From Shewanella halifaxensis HAW-EB4 (lineage in GTDB: Bacteria; Pseudomonadota; Gammaproteobacteria; Enterobacterales; Shewanellaceae), in NCBI RefSeq assembly GCF_000019185.1, contig NC_010334.1:2170001-2234000 (forward strand): a stretch of 64,000 bases of DNA, written 5' to 3'. Positions within the stretch are counted from its first letter, which is position 1. Every line of letters starts with the position of its first letter. The translations under genes were made by a program, and so were the position numbers. The notes under the pieces are model-generated. The model was not told where the DNA came from and did not search any database. It saw only the letters and a list, made by a program, of their open reading frames with translations. This document shows, one piece after another, positions 25,559 to 35,372 of the stretch.

Positions 25559-25999
25559 ATGGCGTTTTGGAATGAAAAAACCTTAGCACAGATGAGTACC
25601 CAAGAGTGGGAGTCATTATGTGATGGTTGTGGTAAGTGTTGCCTAAATAAATTAATTGATGATGAAACCGAGCAACTCTATTACACCAATGCCGCTTGTC
25701 TGTTACTCGATAATAAAGCGGGTCATTGTCAGAATTACGAACAGCGTTTTAGTTTTGTACCTTCGTGCACTAAGGTGACGGTTGATAATATTGAGTCATT
25801 GACTTGGCTTCCCGATAGTTGTGCATATCGTCGCTTGTTTATGGGGCGAGAATTACCGACTTGGCATCCGCTCAGAACGGGTTCGAAAGAAGCAATGATT
25901 TTGGCGGGTATGTCTGTTGCGGGTAAAGTCACCTGTGAAACTAAGATCCGTGATATTGAAGATCATATTGTACTCTGGCCAATGAAAGATGTTGAATAG
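25559..25999 (+). CDS. ycgN: UPF0260 family protein YcgN
   Basis: A 146-residue member of the cysteine-rich UPF0260/YkgJ-type cluster-binding family. The N-terminal block [16 protein letters not shown] has the CxxCxxCC signature. More cysteines follow in [27 protein letters not shown] and [10 protein letters not shown], consistent with metal or iron-sulfur binding. Its molecular role is unknown. The frame opens at a GTG at 25544, but the ATG at 25559 ([12 protein letters not shown]) matches the E. coli N-terminal region. ycgL, an MltB-type gene and ycgN in a row is a known gammaproteobacterial arrangement. Confidence 0.92.
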
Positions 26000-26018
26000 C
26001 AAGAGTCGAAGATATAAA

Positions 26019-26048
26019 AAAACGCCTTATTAATTAGGCGTTTTTTTT
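26019..26048. terminator. Bidirectional terminator between ycgN and dsbB
   Basis: AACGCCT (26021-26027) pairs with AGGCGTT (26036-26042), flanked by long A and T runs usable in both directions. It separates convergent ycgN and dsbB. Confidence 0.88.
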
Positions 26049-26096
26049 ATCTATTTAAGTCTTTGTTATCGTCGATAAACAGACCTTCTAACCAAG

Positions 26097-26606
26097 TTAG
26101 GCTGACTTCCTCAATGCTGGAATGAAGAAAATAGCTAACGCGAGCAAGTAACCACCAAAGGCGACAATCATCCATTGTCCCATCGTGACACCCATAAACT
26201 CCCAAGGAATATCAGAACACATGCCCGTAGGCATAAATAGTGATGGTAACCACTCATGAAGTTGTAACCAAGTTGGAAACTCTGGCAAATAAGAGCAGGT
26301 TGCAAATGGAGACGGGTTCATCTGCATATCTACAAGCTCCAGAGCAAGTTTTAAGCCCCAAGCAGCACTCACACTCCAAATAATCACTCCGACTGCACGA
26401 GCAATGCGATAGCGATAGCCAACAACACCGATTAAGCCTGCAAAGATCAATCCAAAGACCGCTACGCGTTGATAGATACACATGACACATGGGTCTAGCT
26501 TCATGACATGTTGGAAAAATAGGGCTGCCAATTCAAGTGCAACAGCCGATAACATCAGGATTAACCAAGCGGCTTTTGAGTGGGCAAAACGAGTGAGTGC
26601 ATTCAA
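26097..26606 (-). CDS. dsbB: Disulfide bond formation protein B
   Basis: DsbB is a four-helix inner-membrane protein that reoxidises DsbA and passes electrons to quinones. The first periplasmic pair is CVMC. The second pair is formed by the cysteines of FATCSYLPEFP and MPTGMCSDIPW. Membrane segments match the family. I prefer the TTG at 26606 (giving MNALTRFAHSKAAW), because it has GGAG 9 nt upstream and aligns with E. coli DsbB. The ATG at 26621 adds five residues but has no ribosome binding site and sits 10 nt after a terminator hairpin. nhaB is upstream on the same strand. Confidence 0.93.
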   Translation of the reverse strand: MNALTRFAHSKAAWLILMLSAVALELAALFFQHVMKLDPCVMCIYQRVAVFGLIFAGLIGVVGYRYRIARAVGVIIWSVSAAWGLKLALELVDMQMNPSPFATCSYLPEFPTWLQLHEWLPSLFMPTGMCSDIPWEFMGVTMGQWMIVAFGGYLLALAIFFIPALRKSA

Positions 26607-26630
26607 CGATTGTGTCTCCATTGCAGATAA

Positions 26631-26660
26631 AAAAAACGCCCTATTGAATAGGGCGTTTTA
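26631..26660 (-). terminator. Terminator between nhaB and dsbB
   Basis: Perfect 11-bp arms AACGCCCTATT (26635-26645) and AATAGGGCGTT (26647-26657) are followed on the minus strand by eight T. It ends the nhaB transcript but lies so close to dsbB that no promoter fits between, so dsbB would depend on read-through or on a promoter further upstream. Confidence 0.88.
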
Positions 26661-26699
26661 TATGACTAACTATTTGTTAGATAGTTCAGAAAATGCTTA

Positions 26700-28286
26700 T
26701 CAATGTCCTGATACTACACTATCTGTGACGGCTTGAGCAGAGTGATGAATCAATAGTTGTGTATCATAAAAATACTGAGTCATCTGCTCTAGGGCGCCTA
26801 ACTGGATTGCAAGAACACCCACGATAGATAATACGATAGTGTACGGTAGCGCCATCCATACCATTCTTCCGTAAGAAAGACGGATGAGTGGAGCAATCGC
26901 AGATGTTAGTAGGAATAGGAACGCAGCCTGACCGTTTGGTGTTGCAACAGAAGGTAGGTTAGTACCAGTGTTAATCGCAACCGCAAGTAGATCGAACTGA
27001 TCACGAGTGATCTGGCCGTTAAGTAGCGCAGCTTTCACTTCGTTAATGTAAACCGTACCTACGAATACGTTATCACTCACCATTGAGAGTAGACCGTTGG
27101 CGATATAGAAGACCACTAACTGAGTGTTACCTTCATAGCTCAGTGCCCACTGAATTACAGGTGCGAACAGTTGTAGATCGATAATTACGGCTACGATGGC
27201 AAAGAAGACTGCTAATAACGCTGTAAATGGTAGCGCTTCTTCGAAGGCCTTACCCAGTGCGTGTTCGTTAGTGATACCGTTAAATGCCGTAGCAAGAATA
27301 ATCACTGACAGACCGATTAAACCAACAGAAGCTAAGTGCAGTGCAAGACCTGCGATTAACCATACACCGATAAACGCTTGGACAAGAAGCTTAACTTTAT
27401 CGTGCTTGGTGCGGTTTGCATCTTCATGAGCATCGTAATCGGATAGGATCTTATGAACCGCTTCTGGTAGTTGTTGCCCGTAGCCGAAGACTTTAAATTT
27501 CTCAACCAAGAAACAGGTGGTAACACCCGCAAAGAATACCGGTACAGTCACTGGCGACATGCGGATCGCAAATTCAGCGAACTGCCAGTTTGCTTGTGCT
27601 GCAATAATTAGGTTTTGTGGTTCACCAACCATGGTGCACACACCACCTAAAGCAGTACCAACACCAGCATGCATCAACAAGTTACGTAAGAAACCACGGA
27701 AAGATTCAAGTTCTTCTTCACATAGTTGTGGATGACCGTCAGAGGTATGATCGTGGCTGTCTGCAAAGCTCTTACCCGATGCCACTCTATGGTAAATAGA
27801 ATAGAAACCAACGGCAACGGTGATAATAACCGCGATAACAGTCAGTGCATCTAAGAAAGCCGATAAGAAAGCCGAGGAAACACAGAACAACAAAGATACG
27901 TAAACTTTTGAACGAACCTTAGTGATCATCTTGGTAAACACGAACAGTAGTAACTGCTTCATGAAGTAGATACCAGCGACCATAAAGACCAGCAGTAATA
28001 CGACTTCTAAGTTTGCTTCAATTTCATGTAGTACTTGGCTCGGTGACGTCATACCGATAGCTACAGCTTCAATCGCTAATAGACCGCCAGGTTGCAGTGG
28101 GTAACATTTTAGAGCCATAGCTAAGGTGAAGATAAACTCAACAACTAATAGCCAGCCCGCAATAAACGGATTAAAGTAAAATACGATTGGGTTGATCACC
28201 AAAAACGATATGATCGCGAGTTTGAACCACTTCGGTGAATTACCCAGGAAGTTGTCAAGAATCGCCCGACTCATTGTCACAGGCAT
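26700..28286 (-). CDS. nhaB: Na+/H+ antiporter NhaB
   Basis: NhaB exports sodium in exchange for protons. The 528-residue multi-pass protein follows E. coli NhaB closely from NFLGNSPKWFKLAIISFLV. Shared blocks include AGWLLVVEFIFTLAMALKCYPL, AGIYFMKQLLLFVFTKM, AFLSAFLDALTVIAVI and GGVCTMVGEPQNLIIAAQ. AGAGAGGA lies 5 nt before the ATG. fadR is divergent, with nhaB and dsbB on the other strand, as in enterobacteria. Confidence 0.97.
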   Translation of the reverse strand: MPVTMSRAILDNFLGNSPKWFKLAIISFLVINPIVFYFNPFIAGWLLVVEFIFTLAMALKCYPLQPGGLLAIEAVAIGMTSPSQVLHEIEANLEVVLLLVFMVAGIYFMKQLLLFVFTKMITKVRSKVYVSLLFCVSSAFLSAFLDALTVIAVIITVAVGFYSIYHRVASGKSFADSHDHTSDGHPQLCEEELESFRGFLRNLLMHAGVGTALGGVCTMVGEPQNLIIAAQANWQFAEFAIRMSPVTVPVFFAGVTTCFLVEKFKVFGYGQQLPEAVHKILSDYDAHEDANRTKHDKVKLLVQAFIGVWLIAGLALHLASVGLIGLSVIILATAFNGITNEHALGKAFEEALPFTALLAVFFAIVAVIIDLQLFAPVIQWALSYEGNTQLVVFYIANGLLSMVSDNVFVGTVYINEVKAALLNGQITRDQFDLLAVAINTGTNLPSVATPNGQAAFLFLLTSAIAPLIRLSYGRMVWMALPYTIVLSIVGVLAIQLGALEQMTQYFYDTQLLIHHSAQAVTDSVVSGH

Positions 28287-28514
28287 GGAATCCTCTCTAT
28301 TGATTTTCTATATTTACGAGTAGCAAACAAATTTGCATCGTATGCTACTAGCGATAATGAAAAGGTAAAAGCTTTTTTGATGAGTTAAACGGCCCATTAT
28401 GACGAAACAGCTACCTATATCAAAAAAATATCAATTAAAACCCATTGTTAGCGTGAAAAATAAGCGCTTTGACAGTTTTATTCACATAGACATCGTCGAA
28501 TAGCTCTGTTTTGG

Positions 28515-28545
28515 TTTTCATTTTTCGCGGCTCTGGTATGATCTG
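28515..28545 (+). promoter_or_regulatory. Candidate fadR promoter with overlapping FadR-like site
   Basis: TTTTCA (28515-28520), a 17-nt spacer and TATGAT (28538-28543) form a plausible sigma70 promoter about 40 nt before fadR. CTGGTATGATCTG (28533-28545) overlaps the -10 and resembles the FadR core CTGGTCNGACCAG, differing at three defined positions. This would suit autoregulation. Both calls are by eye. Confidence 0.4.
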
Positions 28546-28582
28546 TATTAGAACAACACTAACAATTGGGTAGAGTAGGTTA

Positions 28583-29302
28583 ATGATCATCAATGCTAAA
28601 GGTCCTGCAAGTTTTGCAGAGAAATATATTGTACGATCCATCTGGGAAAATAAGTTTCCGCCAGGCTCTATTCTGCCCGCAGAACGTGAGCTTTCAGAGT
28701 TGATTGGTGTGACCCGTACTACGCTACGTGAAGTATTACAGCGTTTGGCTCGTGATGGATGGTTGACTATTCAACACGGTAAACCGACCAGAGTAAATAA
28801 TTTCTGGGAAACTTCAGGTTTAAACATCCTCGAGACCATTGCCGAGCTTAACCCTGACGGTTTCCCTGAACTAGTAGACCAATTGCTATCGGCACGAAGC
28901 AGTGTCAGTGCCATTTACTTTAGAGGCGCAATTCGCAATAGTCCTGATGAAGCCGTGGTCGCATTGGCTAATATCAATGAGCTTGAAGATACTGCACAGG
29001 CCTATGCTGACTTTGACTACGCGTTACAACACACCTTGGCATTTTCGTCAGGTAATCCACTTTATGTTTTGATCCTAAACGGATTTAAAGGCTTGTATAG
29101 CAGAGTGGGGCGTTACTATTTTTCAAGTGCTGAAGCTCGTGCCTTGGCGATGGATTTTTATAAGCAGTTGCAGCAACTTGCTATCGATAAAAACTACACC
29201 GATGTACCTGCGTTGATGCGTACATATGGGATCAATAGTGGTGTTATGTGGCAGAGTTTGCGTGATGATATGCCTGTAGAGTTAGGTCATTCAGATACGT
29301 AA
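28583..29302 (+). CDS. fadR: Fatty acid metabolism transcriptional regulator FadR
   Basis: FadR is a GntR-family regulator that represses beta-oxidation genes and activates fatty-acid synthesis genes, and is released by acyl-CoA. The 239-residue product has the winged helix nearly identical to E. coli (PAERELSELIGVTRTTLREVLQRLARDGWLTIQHGKPT). Its helical acyl-CoA domain contains FASGNP-like FSSGNPLYVLILNGFKGLYSRVGRYYF. Length equals E. coli FadR (239). fadD, a classic target, is in the same window. Confidence 0.97.
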   Translation: MIINAKGPASFAEKYIVRSIWENKFPPGSILPAERELSELIGVTRTTLREVLQRLARDGWLTIQHGKPTRVNNFWETSGLNILETIAELNPDGFPELVDQLLSARSSVSAIYFRGAIRNSPDEAVVALANINELEDTAQAYADFDYALQHTLAFSSGNPLYVLILNGFKGLYSRVGRYYFSSAEARALAMDFYKQLQQLAIDKNYTDVPALMRTYGINSGVMWQSLRDDMPVELGHSDT

Positions 29303-29330
29303 GTCACATGAATCATCTGTTTTAAAAAAG

Positions 29331-29356
29331 AAAGCCATCGTTAAGATGGCTTTTTT
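29331..29356. terminator. Bidirectional terminator between fadR and tamB
   Basis: AAAGCCATC (29331-29339) pairs with GATGGCTTT (29345-29353), with A- and T-runs on both sides. It separates convergent fadR and tamB. Confidence 0.88.
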
Positions 29357-29385
29357 GTTTTTAATGTTCTGGGCTAGTTATTGGA

Positions 29386-32300
29386 CTACAGATCAAAGCG
29401 ATAATAGAGATCTAGAGACTGCTCAATAGAGCCTGATACACTTTCTAGGTACAGTTGCGATAATAGGTAGTATCGGACTGTCATCTCATAACCTGGGTTA
29501 AAGACACCCACACCATACTTGATCATGAGTTTGTCACCAATAAAGCCACTGATAGCGAAGCGACCATCATCATTTGCATCGAGCTGCACATTAGAGAAAC
29601 CGATCTTCTCAATCATATTGGCGGCAGTATTACCTAAGTTACCAATAGCGCCACCATCAATTTGACTGCTTAATGACAGTGCCGCCCCCATCATCAAGCC
29701 GCTATTTTGATCTATGCTGTTATTAGTCAGCCCTGTGCCTCTGACAATATAATTGAGAATTTCAGCCTGTTCTTTAGCTGGATTGGAGAAAAGATTAACA
29801 ACGGGCTTCATTGGGGTGCCCGTGATGCGTACGCCAGCAACGACATCCTCATCTTTGATTTCACGTACCGCTTCAATATTAAGGTTTGGCACGTCAACAG
29901 GGCCGACAAATTGCATTTCACCAGCTCGGATCTCGAGGGTTTGCCCCATAAATTTGTAATTTCCGTCAACAACTTTTATTTCGCCAAAGAGTAAAGGTGG
30001 TTTAAAAGGCTCTTGCTGTAACTCTAACTGACCTTGCAGTTTACCCGTTAATCCCATGCCATCCACACGTAGATTATTACCTACATTTAGGTTTACTTCT
30101 GCAGATACAGCAAGCGGTGATACTTTTACTTGTTCGGACGCTTGGCTATCGGTAAAGACAACATCTTTAGAAAGTGCAACACCGCCCTCTGGCAGTTGTA
30201 CTATGGTGATGTGGCCTGATGGGACATTTATATCACCACCAATATGAACAGAGTGTTCGGTGAATTTGACTTGTAAATCTGTTGCCACATTCAAAATAGC
30301 AAGTGGCGGCTGGATCACGGCTAAGTCTTTACCCTTTATAGCGAAAGCACCCTTTAGTTTTTGCTGTGCCCAATCTAGCTCACCGTCAACATAGGCCTTT
30401 CCTTTGCCCATTTTGAGCTCACCATCGATTTTTGCTTTTTTACCCGAAAAGATAAAGTCGAGATCAACATCCTCTAATAATGTCGGGTTTGCGGTAGCCA
30501 TAATTGAACCGTTATTGAGCGAGATTTCACCTGATACTTGAGGTTCACTTAAGCTACCGCCAATTTGCAGCTTACTTGAGATCTTTCCTTCGAGGACTTC
30601 AAGTTCTGGCAGTAATTCAGCTAACGCTTGCAAGTTGATCTGTTGCAGTAAAAGTTGTCCCTGCATTTTTCTATCGGGACTGACATTAATTGCTAGGTTA
30701 GCATCCATGCTTGCGATGTCGTGAGATTCTAGAGAAAGCGAGCTAACCAGTTGCTTATCATCTAAACGGCTCCGCAGTTGTAGCGACTTATAGCCAATAG
30801 CAATATCACTACTATTTGTCGCTTTAAAGTCAATATGGCCTTGAGATAGCGTTAACTCAACATTGCCGCTGGGCTTTTTATCTTTAAACCACTTAAAATT
30901 TGAGGTTAGGGTAGCAGGACCTTCCCAATTAAGACTATCTGGTAACCAAGGCTTGACCAAGACGCCAAGATCACCCACAAACTCTAGGCCTGCCTGACCA
31001 CTTAAGCCAAGTTGAATTGGCGCTTTAGCACATAGTTGTCCACCAACGTGAGACAGGCAAAATGGTGCTATATTGCCAACTTTTTTATCTAAACTATACT
31101 CAGCGGCCATAGGGGCTTCAAGGGTAATATCACCGAGCTTGGAAGCGAGTGAAAGCCGATTTATTTGCGCAGTAATATCTTGCTTGTGCTCGTCGTACTG
31201 ACTACTGATATCTGTGGTTAGCTTAAGATCGCCCTCTGACTTGAGAGTGAGTGATTGCTGAGTTAAGTCTCCTTCAGTGTTAACCACAATACTAGAGAGG
31301 TTAAGATCTTGGTAGCTAAACTCTTGTAAATTAATTGCAGCCTTAAAGCCTTGATTATCGAACGGTTTGTAGTGTCCGTCGAGAGACACGTTTGCAAGCT
31401 CGAGTGCTAGAAACTGCAGCTCATTAGCATTTAGCGACACAGCAATATCTGGGTGTTCATTTTCACCCGATACATTAATATCTGCGTTGATGGCTCCCTT
31501 GGCATCATCCTGCCATAAAGTTAAATCGGGTACAGTGAGCTTTCCGGTTAACGCCCAGTGTTTATCGACTTCTCCTTGGATAAATAATCGGCTCTGTAAA
31601 GCGCTCACATTGAGACCATCAGAGCTTAGATACCATTTATTGTTAATGGCAACAGCCCCATCAATTTTAAGCGGGTAATGCATCACATGGCCACTAAGAT
31701 TTGCTTGTTCCACATCGATAGACCAGCTCTTATCGGCGAGATTGAACTTGCCACTCGTATTTAAGGGGCCAGTAATATCACTGTTAGGTAACACTTGATT
31801 TTCAGTGACTTTTAGGTGACTGATATCAAGGTTCTGCGCAGCAATTTTGGCATTCCAGCTTAATTGCTCACCATATTCAAATTGTCCCTGTAGGACGAGC
31901 GAGCCAAGGAGATCGTTATTTGCATGTAGTTTCTCAAAATCTACACGACCATTAGCGTGCTTGAATACTGCATCAATATCGAGTGGTGGTTGATAGCTAG
32001 ATGAGAATAGGCCTCTCAGGGTCACATTTTGAGTATCTAAGTCCCCTTTACTGGTGAGCTTAATATTGTTGCCACGAAACTCAGCTTCTTGTAGTGGCCA
32101 CTGTAACTGCTTAGCGTTCAAGCTTAACTGGTAGGGGATGTTTGGCTTAGCCAGTTTAATTGTCGAGTCGATGTCAAAGCTAAATTGACCGCTTCCGACT
32201 ATCTGACTTTTAAGATCCTTAAAACCTTGCTTGACCGTAATGTCTAGATTTTGCTTTTTAAGTCCTGGTAACTCAGTGACATGGAAAAGATTTATGTTGG

Positions 32301-33393
32301 ACTGAATATCCATCGGGTAATCGTTAATAAGTGACATTTGACCCACGAGTTTAATATCACCGTAACTGTGGCTAGCCTTAAAATCATCAATATTGATTAA
32401 AAACTGTTGGTAGCTGCCACTTAAATGCAGACGGGTAAAATGATCTTTACGAGGTCCAAGTATCAAATCCCCATTGTCGATATTTAAGTCCTCAACAAAT
32501 ACAGGAATAGGCATAAACACTTGTGGAAGATTTGCCATTGCCCAGTCGTCACTGGCGGCTTTATCTTTGTCAGCACTTGCCTGTTGTGACTTTTGTTTTG
32601 GTTTTTCTTTACTGTTGTTATCGTTCACTGACGATTTAACTGAGGCTACATCTTGCTGTTTATCTGTCGCTTCGAAAGGAATAGAGACTAACAGGCCTTC
32701 TGAATAGATGGAGCTTGCACGAATGCCTGTTGAAAGCCACTCTGCACTCAGGTTGAGCTGATTGGCGTTAAAGTCCATGTCATTAACGCGCACAGTGACG
32801 TTTTGCAGCGAGCCTGCAATTAAGCTGATCCCAAATGGTAGAGTGATCTCTTGGTTTGTCGATTCCTCAGTCTCAGTGGCGCCAGTTCCATCGGCCCCTA
32901 CAGCTGGCGATGGGTCCTTGATGTCCACATTGTCATGTGCAGTTGTCGGCTCGTCTAGTGTTGGGCCTTCTTCGCCAATAAGAGCCGTGTCTATTTCAAC
33001 ATTGACTTTTGAACTCGTTAACTGCTCTACGCAAAGTTGCTTCTGCATTAAGCACATCGGATTCCAGGCAAGCACCAGATCTGAGATCTCAACTTTGACC
33101 CCATTCATCTGCCAGGCGGCATAATTAAGTTCGAGTTGGCGGTTAATTTGACCCGATTTATAATCAAGCTCGAGATCTGGCACAAAGATATCGGCTAGCT
33201 TAACGACAATATGACCACCAAATTGGCTGCCAATTAACATTGCCGTGCACACCAAAAGAAGCAGTGGCGTGTAAATAATGATGCGACTTATTCGTTTAAA
33301 CCAGCGCCACATATTTGCACGCCAAGAGCGCTTCATCGCTGGTGGGTTAGCGGGGAAACTAGCTTTTGGACCTTGATGAGAAGGAGTCGTCAT
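29386..33393 (-). CDS. tamB: Translocation and assembly module protein TamB
   Basis: TamB is an AsmA-like inner-membrane-anchored protein whose long beta-groove spans the periplasm to the TamA barrel, with roles in outer-membrane protein assembly and lipid transport. The 1335-residue product has one N-terminal membrane anchor (IIIYTPLLLLVCTAMLIGSQF). Repetitive beta-rich sequence follows, and the conserved C-terminal DUF490 (TamB) domain ends with FDL (QSLDLYYRFDL). A low-complexity polar stretch (about 240-280, Lys/Ser/Gln-rich) interrupts the beta region. The ATG at 33393 overlaps the tamA stop (ATGA); an upstream in-frame start at 33426 is less likely. Confidence 0.94.
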   Translation of the reverse strand: MTTPSHQGPKASFPANPPAMKRSWRANMWRWFKRISRIIIYTPLLLLVCTAMLIGSQFGGHIVVKLADIFVPDLELDYKSGQINRQLELNYAAWQMNGVKVEISDLVLAWNPMCLMQKQLCVEQLTSSKVNVEIDTALIGEEGPTLDEPTTAHDNVDIKDPSPAVGADGTGATETEESTNQEITLPFGISLIAGSLQNVTVRVNDMDFNANQLNLSAEWLSTGIRASSIYSEGLLVSIPFEATDKQQDVASVKSSVNDNNSKEKPKQKSQQASADKDKAASDDWAMANLPQVFMPIPVFVEDLNIDNGDLILGPRKDHFTRLHLSGSYQQFLINIDDFKASHSYGDIKLVGQMSLINDYPMDIQSNINLFHVTELPGLKKQNLDITVKQGFKDLKSQIVGSGQFSFDIDSTIKLAKPNIPYQLSLNAKQLQWPLQEAEFRGNNIKLTSKGDLDTQNVTLRGLFSSSYQPPLDIDAVFKHANGRVDFEKLHANNDLLGSLVLQGQFEYGEQLSWNAKIAAQNLDISHLKVTENQVLPNSDITGPLNTSGKFNLADKSWSIDVEQANLSGHVMHYPLKIDGAVAINNKWYLSSDGLNVSALQSRLFIQGEVDKHWALTGKLTVPDLTLWQDDAKGAINADINVSGENEHPDIAVSLNANELQFLALELANVSLDGHYKPFDNQGFKAAINLQEFSYQDLNLSSIVVNTEGDLTQQSLTLKSEGDLKLTTDISSQYDEHKQDITAQINRLSLASKLGDITLEAPMAAEYSLDKKVGNIAPFCLSHVGGQLCAKAPIQLGLSGQAGLEFVGDLGVLVKPWLPDSLNWEGPATLTSNFKWFKDKKPSGNVELTLSQGHIDFKATNSSDIAIGYKSLQLRSRLDDKQLVSSLSLESHDIASMDANLAINVSPDRKMQGQLLLQQINLQALAELLPELEVLEGKISSKLQIGGSLSEPQVSGEISLNNGSIMATANPTLLEDVDLDFIFSGKKAKIDGELKMGKGKAYVDGELDWAQQKLKGAFAIKGKDLAVIQPPLAILNVATDLQVKFTEHSVHIGGDINVPSGHITIVQLPEGGVALSKDVVFTDSQASEQVKVSPLAVSAEVNLNVGNNLRVDGMGLTGKLQGQLELQQEPFKPPLLFGEIKVVDGNYKFMGQTLEIRAGEMQFVGPVDVPNLNIEAVREIKDEDVVAGVRITGTPMKPVVNLFSNPAKEQAEILNYIVRGTGLTNNSIDQNSGLMMGAALSLSSQIDGGAIGNLGNTAANMIEKIGFSNVQLDANDDGRFAISGFIGDKLMIKYGVGVFNPGYEMTVRYYLLSQLYLESVSGSIEQSLDLYYRFDL

Positions 33394-35237
33394 AACACAG
33401 ACCCCATTGTGATGTGAATTCGCCAAGGACGACTAATGGTATCGGTCTCTTTTAAACCAATACCTATATCGAGCTTTACTGGGCCGATTGGCGAGATCCA
33501 ATGAATACCTGCGCCCACTGAAGTCACAAACTCAATTTGGTTAACATCAAATGCATTACCCGCATCGACAAATGTCGCTACACGCCAGTGTGGGGTTAAA
33601 TAGTATTGATACTCTATACTACCCACCATAAGATAACGTCCACCGACGACCTCTCTGATCACTTCACCGTCAGCATTAACACTGTCAATTGAAGGACCGA
33701 GTTCATTGTAACTATAACCACGAATACTTTGGTCACCACCGGCAAAATAGCGCAATGAGGGCGGGATCTCTGCCAATGAATTGTTACTGGTTAAGTTTGC
33801 TGCCATATCTAAGCGGGAAACGATCCTGTGTTTTTCAAAAAATGTGTCAATCCAGATGAACTTGCTCTGTAACCGTGCCAGCCTGACCTCTGAACCCAAG
33901 TTAGGATCGGCATATTCGAGACTATAGAATTGGAAGAAGCCAGATTTAGGATCGAGAGAATTATCGCCACGAACCGTTTTCGAGAGGCTAGTGCCGAACA
34001 AAACATATCTGGGGTCATAGTCCACACCGGATTGGGTATAGTTTTCGCTCATGACTTCAGCTGAATAGTTAAATAGCCATTTACTTTCAAGGCGCTGATG
34101 TCTGATCACCGCTAATACCGTTTTGGTAGCTTCAAGTTGACCCGTATTATTAAATTGACGTTCGTCAGGATTGTAGACCTGAGTGACACCGTACTTATCC
34201 CGTAGTATACCCACGCGGATTTTTAATTGGTCGTCAATTGGATGGCTGAGCGGGATAGTATAAGTGGTTAAAAACTTAGGTTTATCCGGTGACCACTCGG
34301 CAGTTGTTTCCTGCGAATGGCCATATTTATTAATTTGCGGGGTACGCCAGGTCACTCGTACTCTTGGTTCAAGGTTGTTATCGACAGTATTACCAATATC
34401 AGCACCTAGACCTAACTCGATAGAGTGATAAGGCCGTGAACTTAGCTCTACACGCACCGGAACTTGCAGGCCTTTGACTTGATCAACCAGAGGTAGCACC
34501 TTGATATTGGAAAAATAACCGGTATCTAACAACTGTCTGTTTAACTGACCTAGGTTTGCGGTGCTGTATGGTGCATCAAGTTTAAATGGGATCAATTCCT
34601 CTAGAATCTGCGGCTCTAAGGTAGAGCCGGTAAAACTGACCTTACCTATGTGGTATCGCTTACCCGAGTCATAATAGAGTGAAATTTTAGCGGTGTTAAA
34701 ATCGCGGTTAACGGCGATTTGGGCTTGGTCAAATTTGCCATCAAAATACCCTCTAGCGAGTGCGAGAGTCAGTAGTTGTGACTTGATATCCTCGTAAACT
34801 CCTTGATTGAGTCTATCTCCTGGACGGATTTTTAATTGGCTGAGCCATTTTTCAAAAATGGGATCATTTCGCATCTCACCTTTAACTTGAATATCAATCC
34901 AACTAATTAATGTCGGTGGTCCTGCATCGATATCAATATTGAGCACCCAAGCTTTTTTTTCATTGTTGGTGACATGCTGGGAAATTTTGCTGTGGTAATA
35001 GCCCATAGAGTGCATCGCTGCCTCTGTATTATCTTCGGCATTAAAGATAAATGCACGGCGTTGCACACTCGAGTCAGGCAATGTACCCAAGTGAGCCTTT
35101 ACGTTACGTGCCAAGCTACCCTCGACACCTTTAATCTTGAGTGTTATCCAATCATTCGCCTGAACTGAAAATGTTACGCATGTAACACCGATAAGCAGTA
35201 AGGGGATGGTTAGTACTCGAAGCAAACTTTTTAACAA
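33390..35237 (-). CDS. tamA: Outer-membrane translocation module protein TamA
   Basis: TamA is an Omp85-family outer-membrane barrel with three POTRA domains that works with TamB. The 615-residue protein has a signal peptide ending SVQA (about residue 28) and the POTRA region (DWITLKIKGVEGSLARNV through VRVELSSRPYH). The C-terminal barrel includes the Omp85 signature GGDQSIRGYSYNELGP (VRGY-type motif) and an aromatic/hydrophobic last strand (RIHITMGSVL). An ATGA overlap couples it to tamB. It is divergent from the asparaginase-like gene. Confidence 0.94.
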   Translation of the reverse strand: MLKSLLRVLTIPLLLIGVTCVTFSVQANDWITLKIKGVEGSLARNVKAHLGTLPDSSVQRRAFIFNAEDNTEAAMHSMGYYHSKISQHVTNNEKKAWVLNIDIDAGPPTLISWIDIQVKGEMRNDPIFEKWLSQLKIRPGDRLNQGVYEDIKSQLLTLALARGYFDGKFDQAQIAVNRDFNTAKISLYYDSGKRYHIGKVSFTGSTLEPQILEELIPFKLDAPYSTANLGQLNRQLLDTGYFSNIKVLPLVDQVKGLQVPVRVELSSRPYHSIELGLGADIGNTVDNNLEPRVRVTWRTPQINKYGHSQETTAEWSPDKPKFLTTYTIPLSHPIDDQLKIRVGILRDKYGVTQVYNPDERQFNNTGQLEATKTVLAVIRHQRLESKWLFNYSAEVMSENYTQSGVDYDPRYVLFGTSLSKTVRGDNSLDPKSGFFQFYSLEYADPNLGSEVRLARLQSKFIWIDTFFEKHRIVSRLDMAANLTSNNSLAEIPPSLRYFAGGDQSIRGYSYNELGPSIDSVNADGEVIREVVGGRYLMVGSIEYQYYLTPHWRVATFVDAGNAFDVNQIEFVTSVGAGIHWISPIGPVKLDIGIGLKETDTISRPWRIHITMGSVL

Positions 35238-35372
35238 AAATTAGACTCTTAGTATTAGTTTAATTTAGACAAGCTATTGTCACTAGAATCGTTAGCTCAA
35301 GCAAGTTGCTGATTGTAATTATGGTCGAAAATGGTTACAAAGAGAGCAAATAAATACAATAGGATACAGTTT

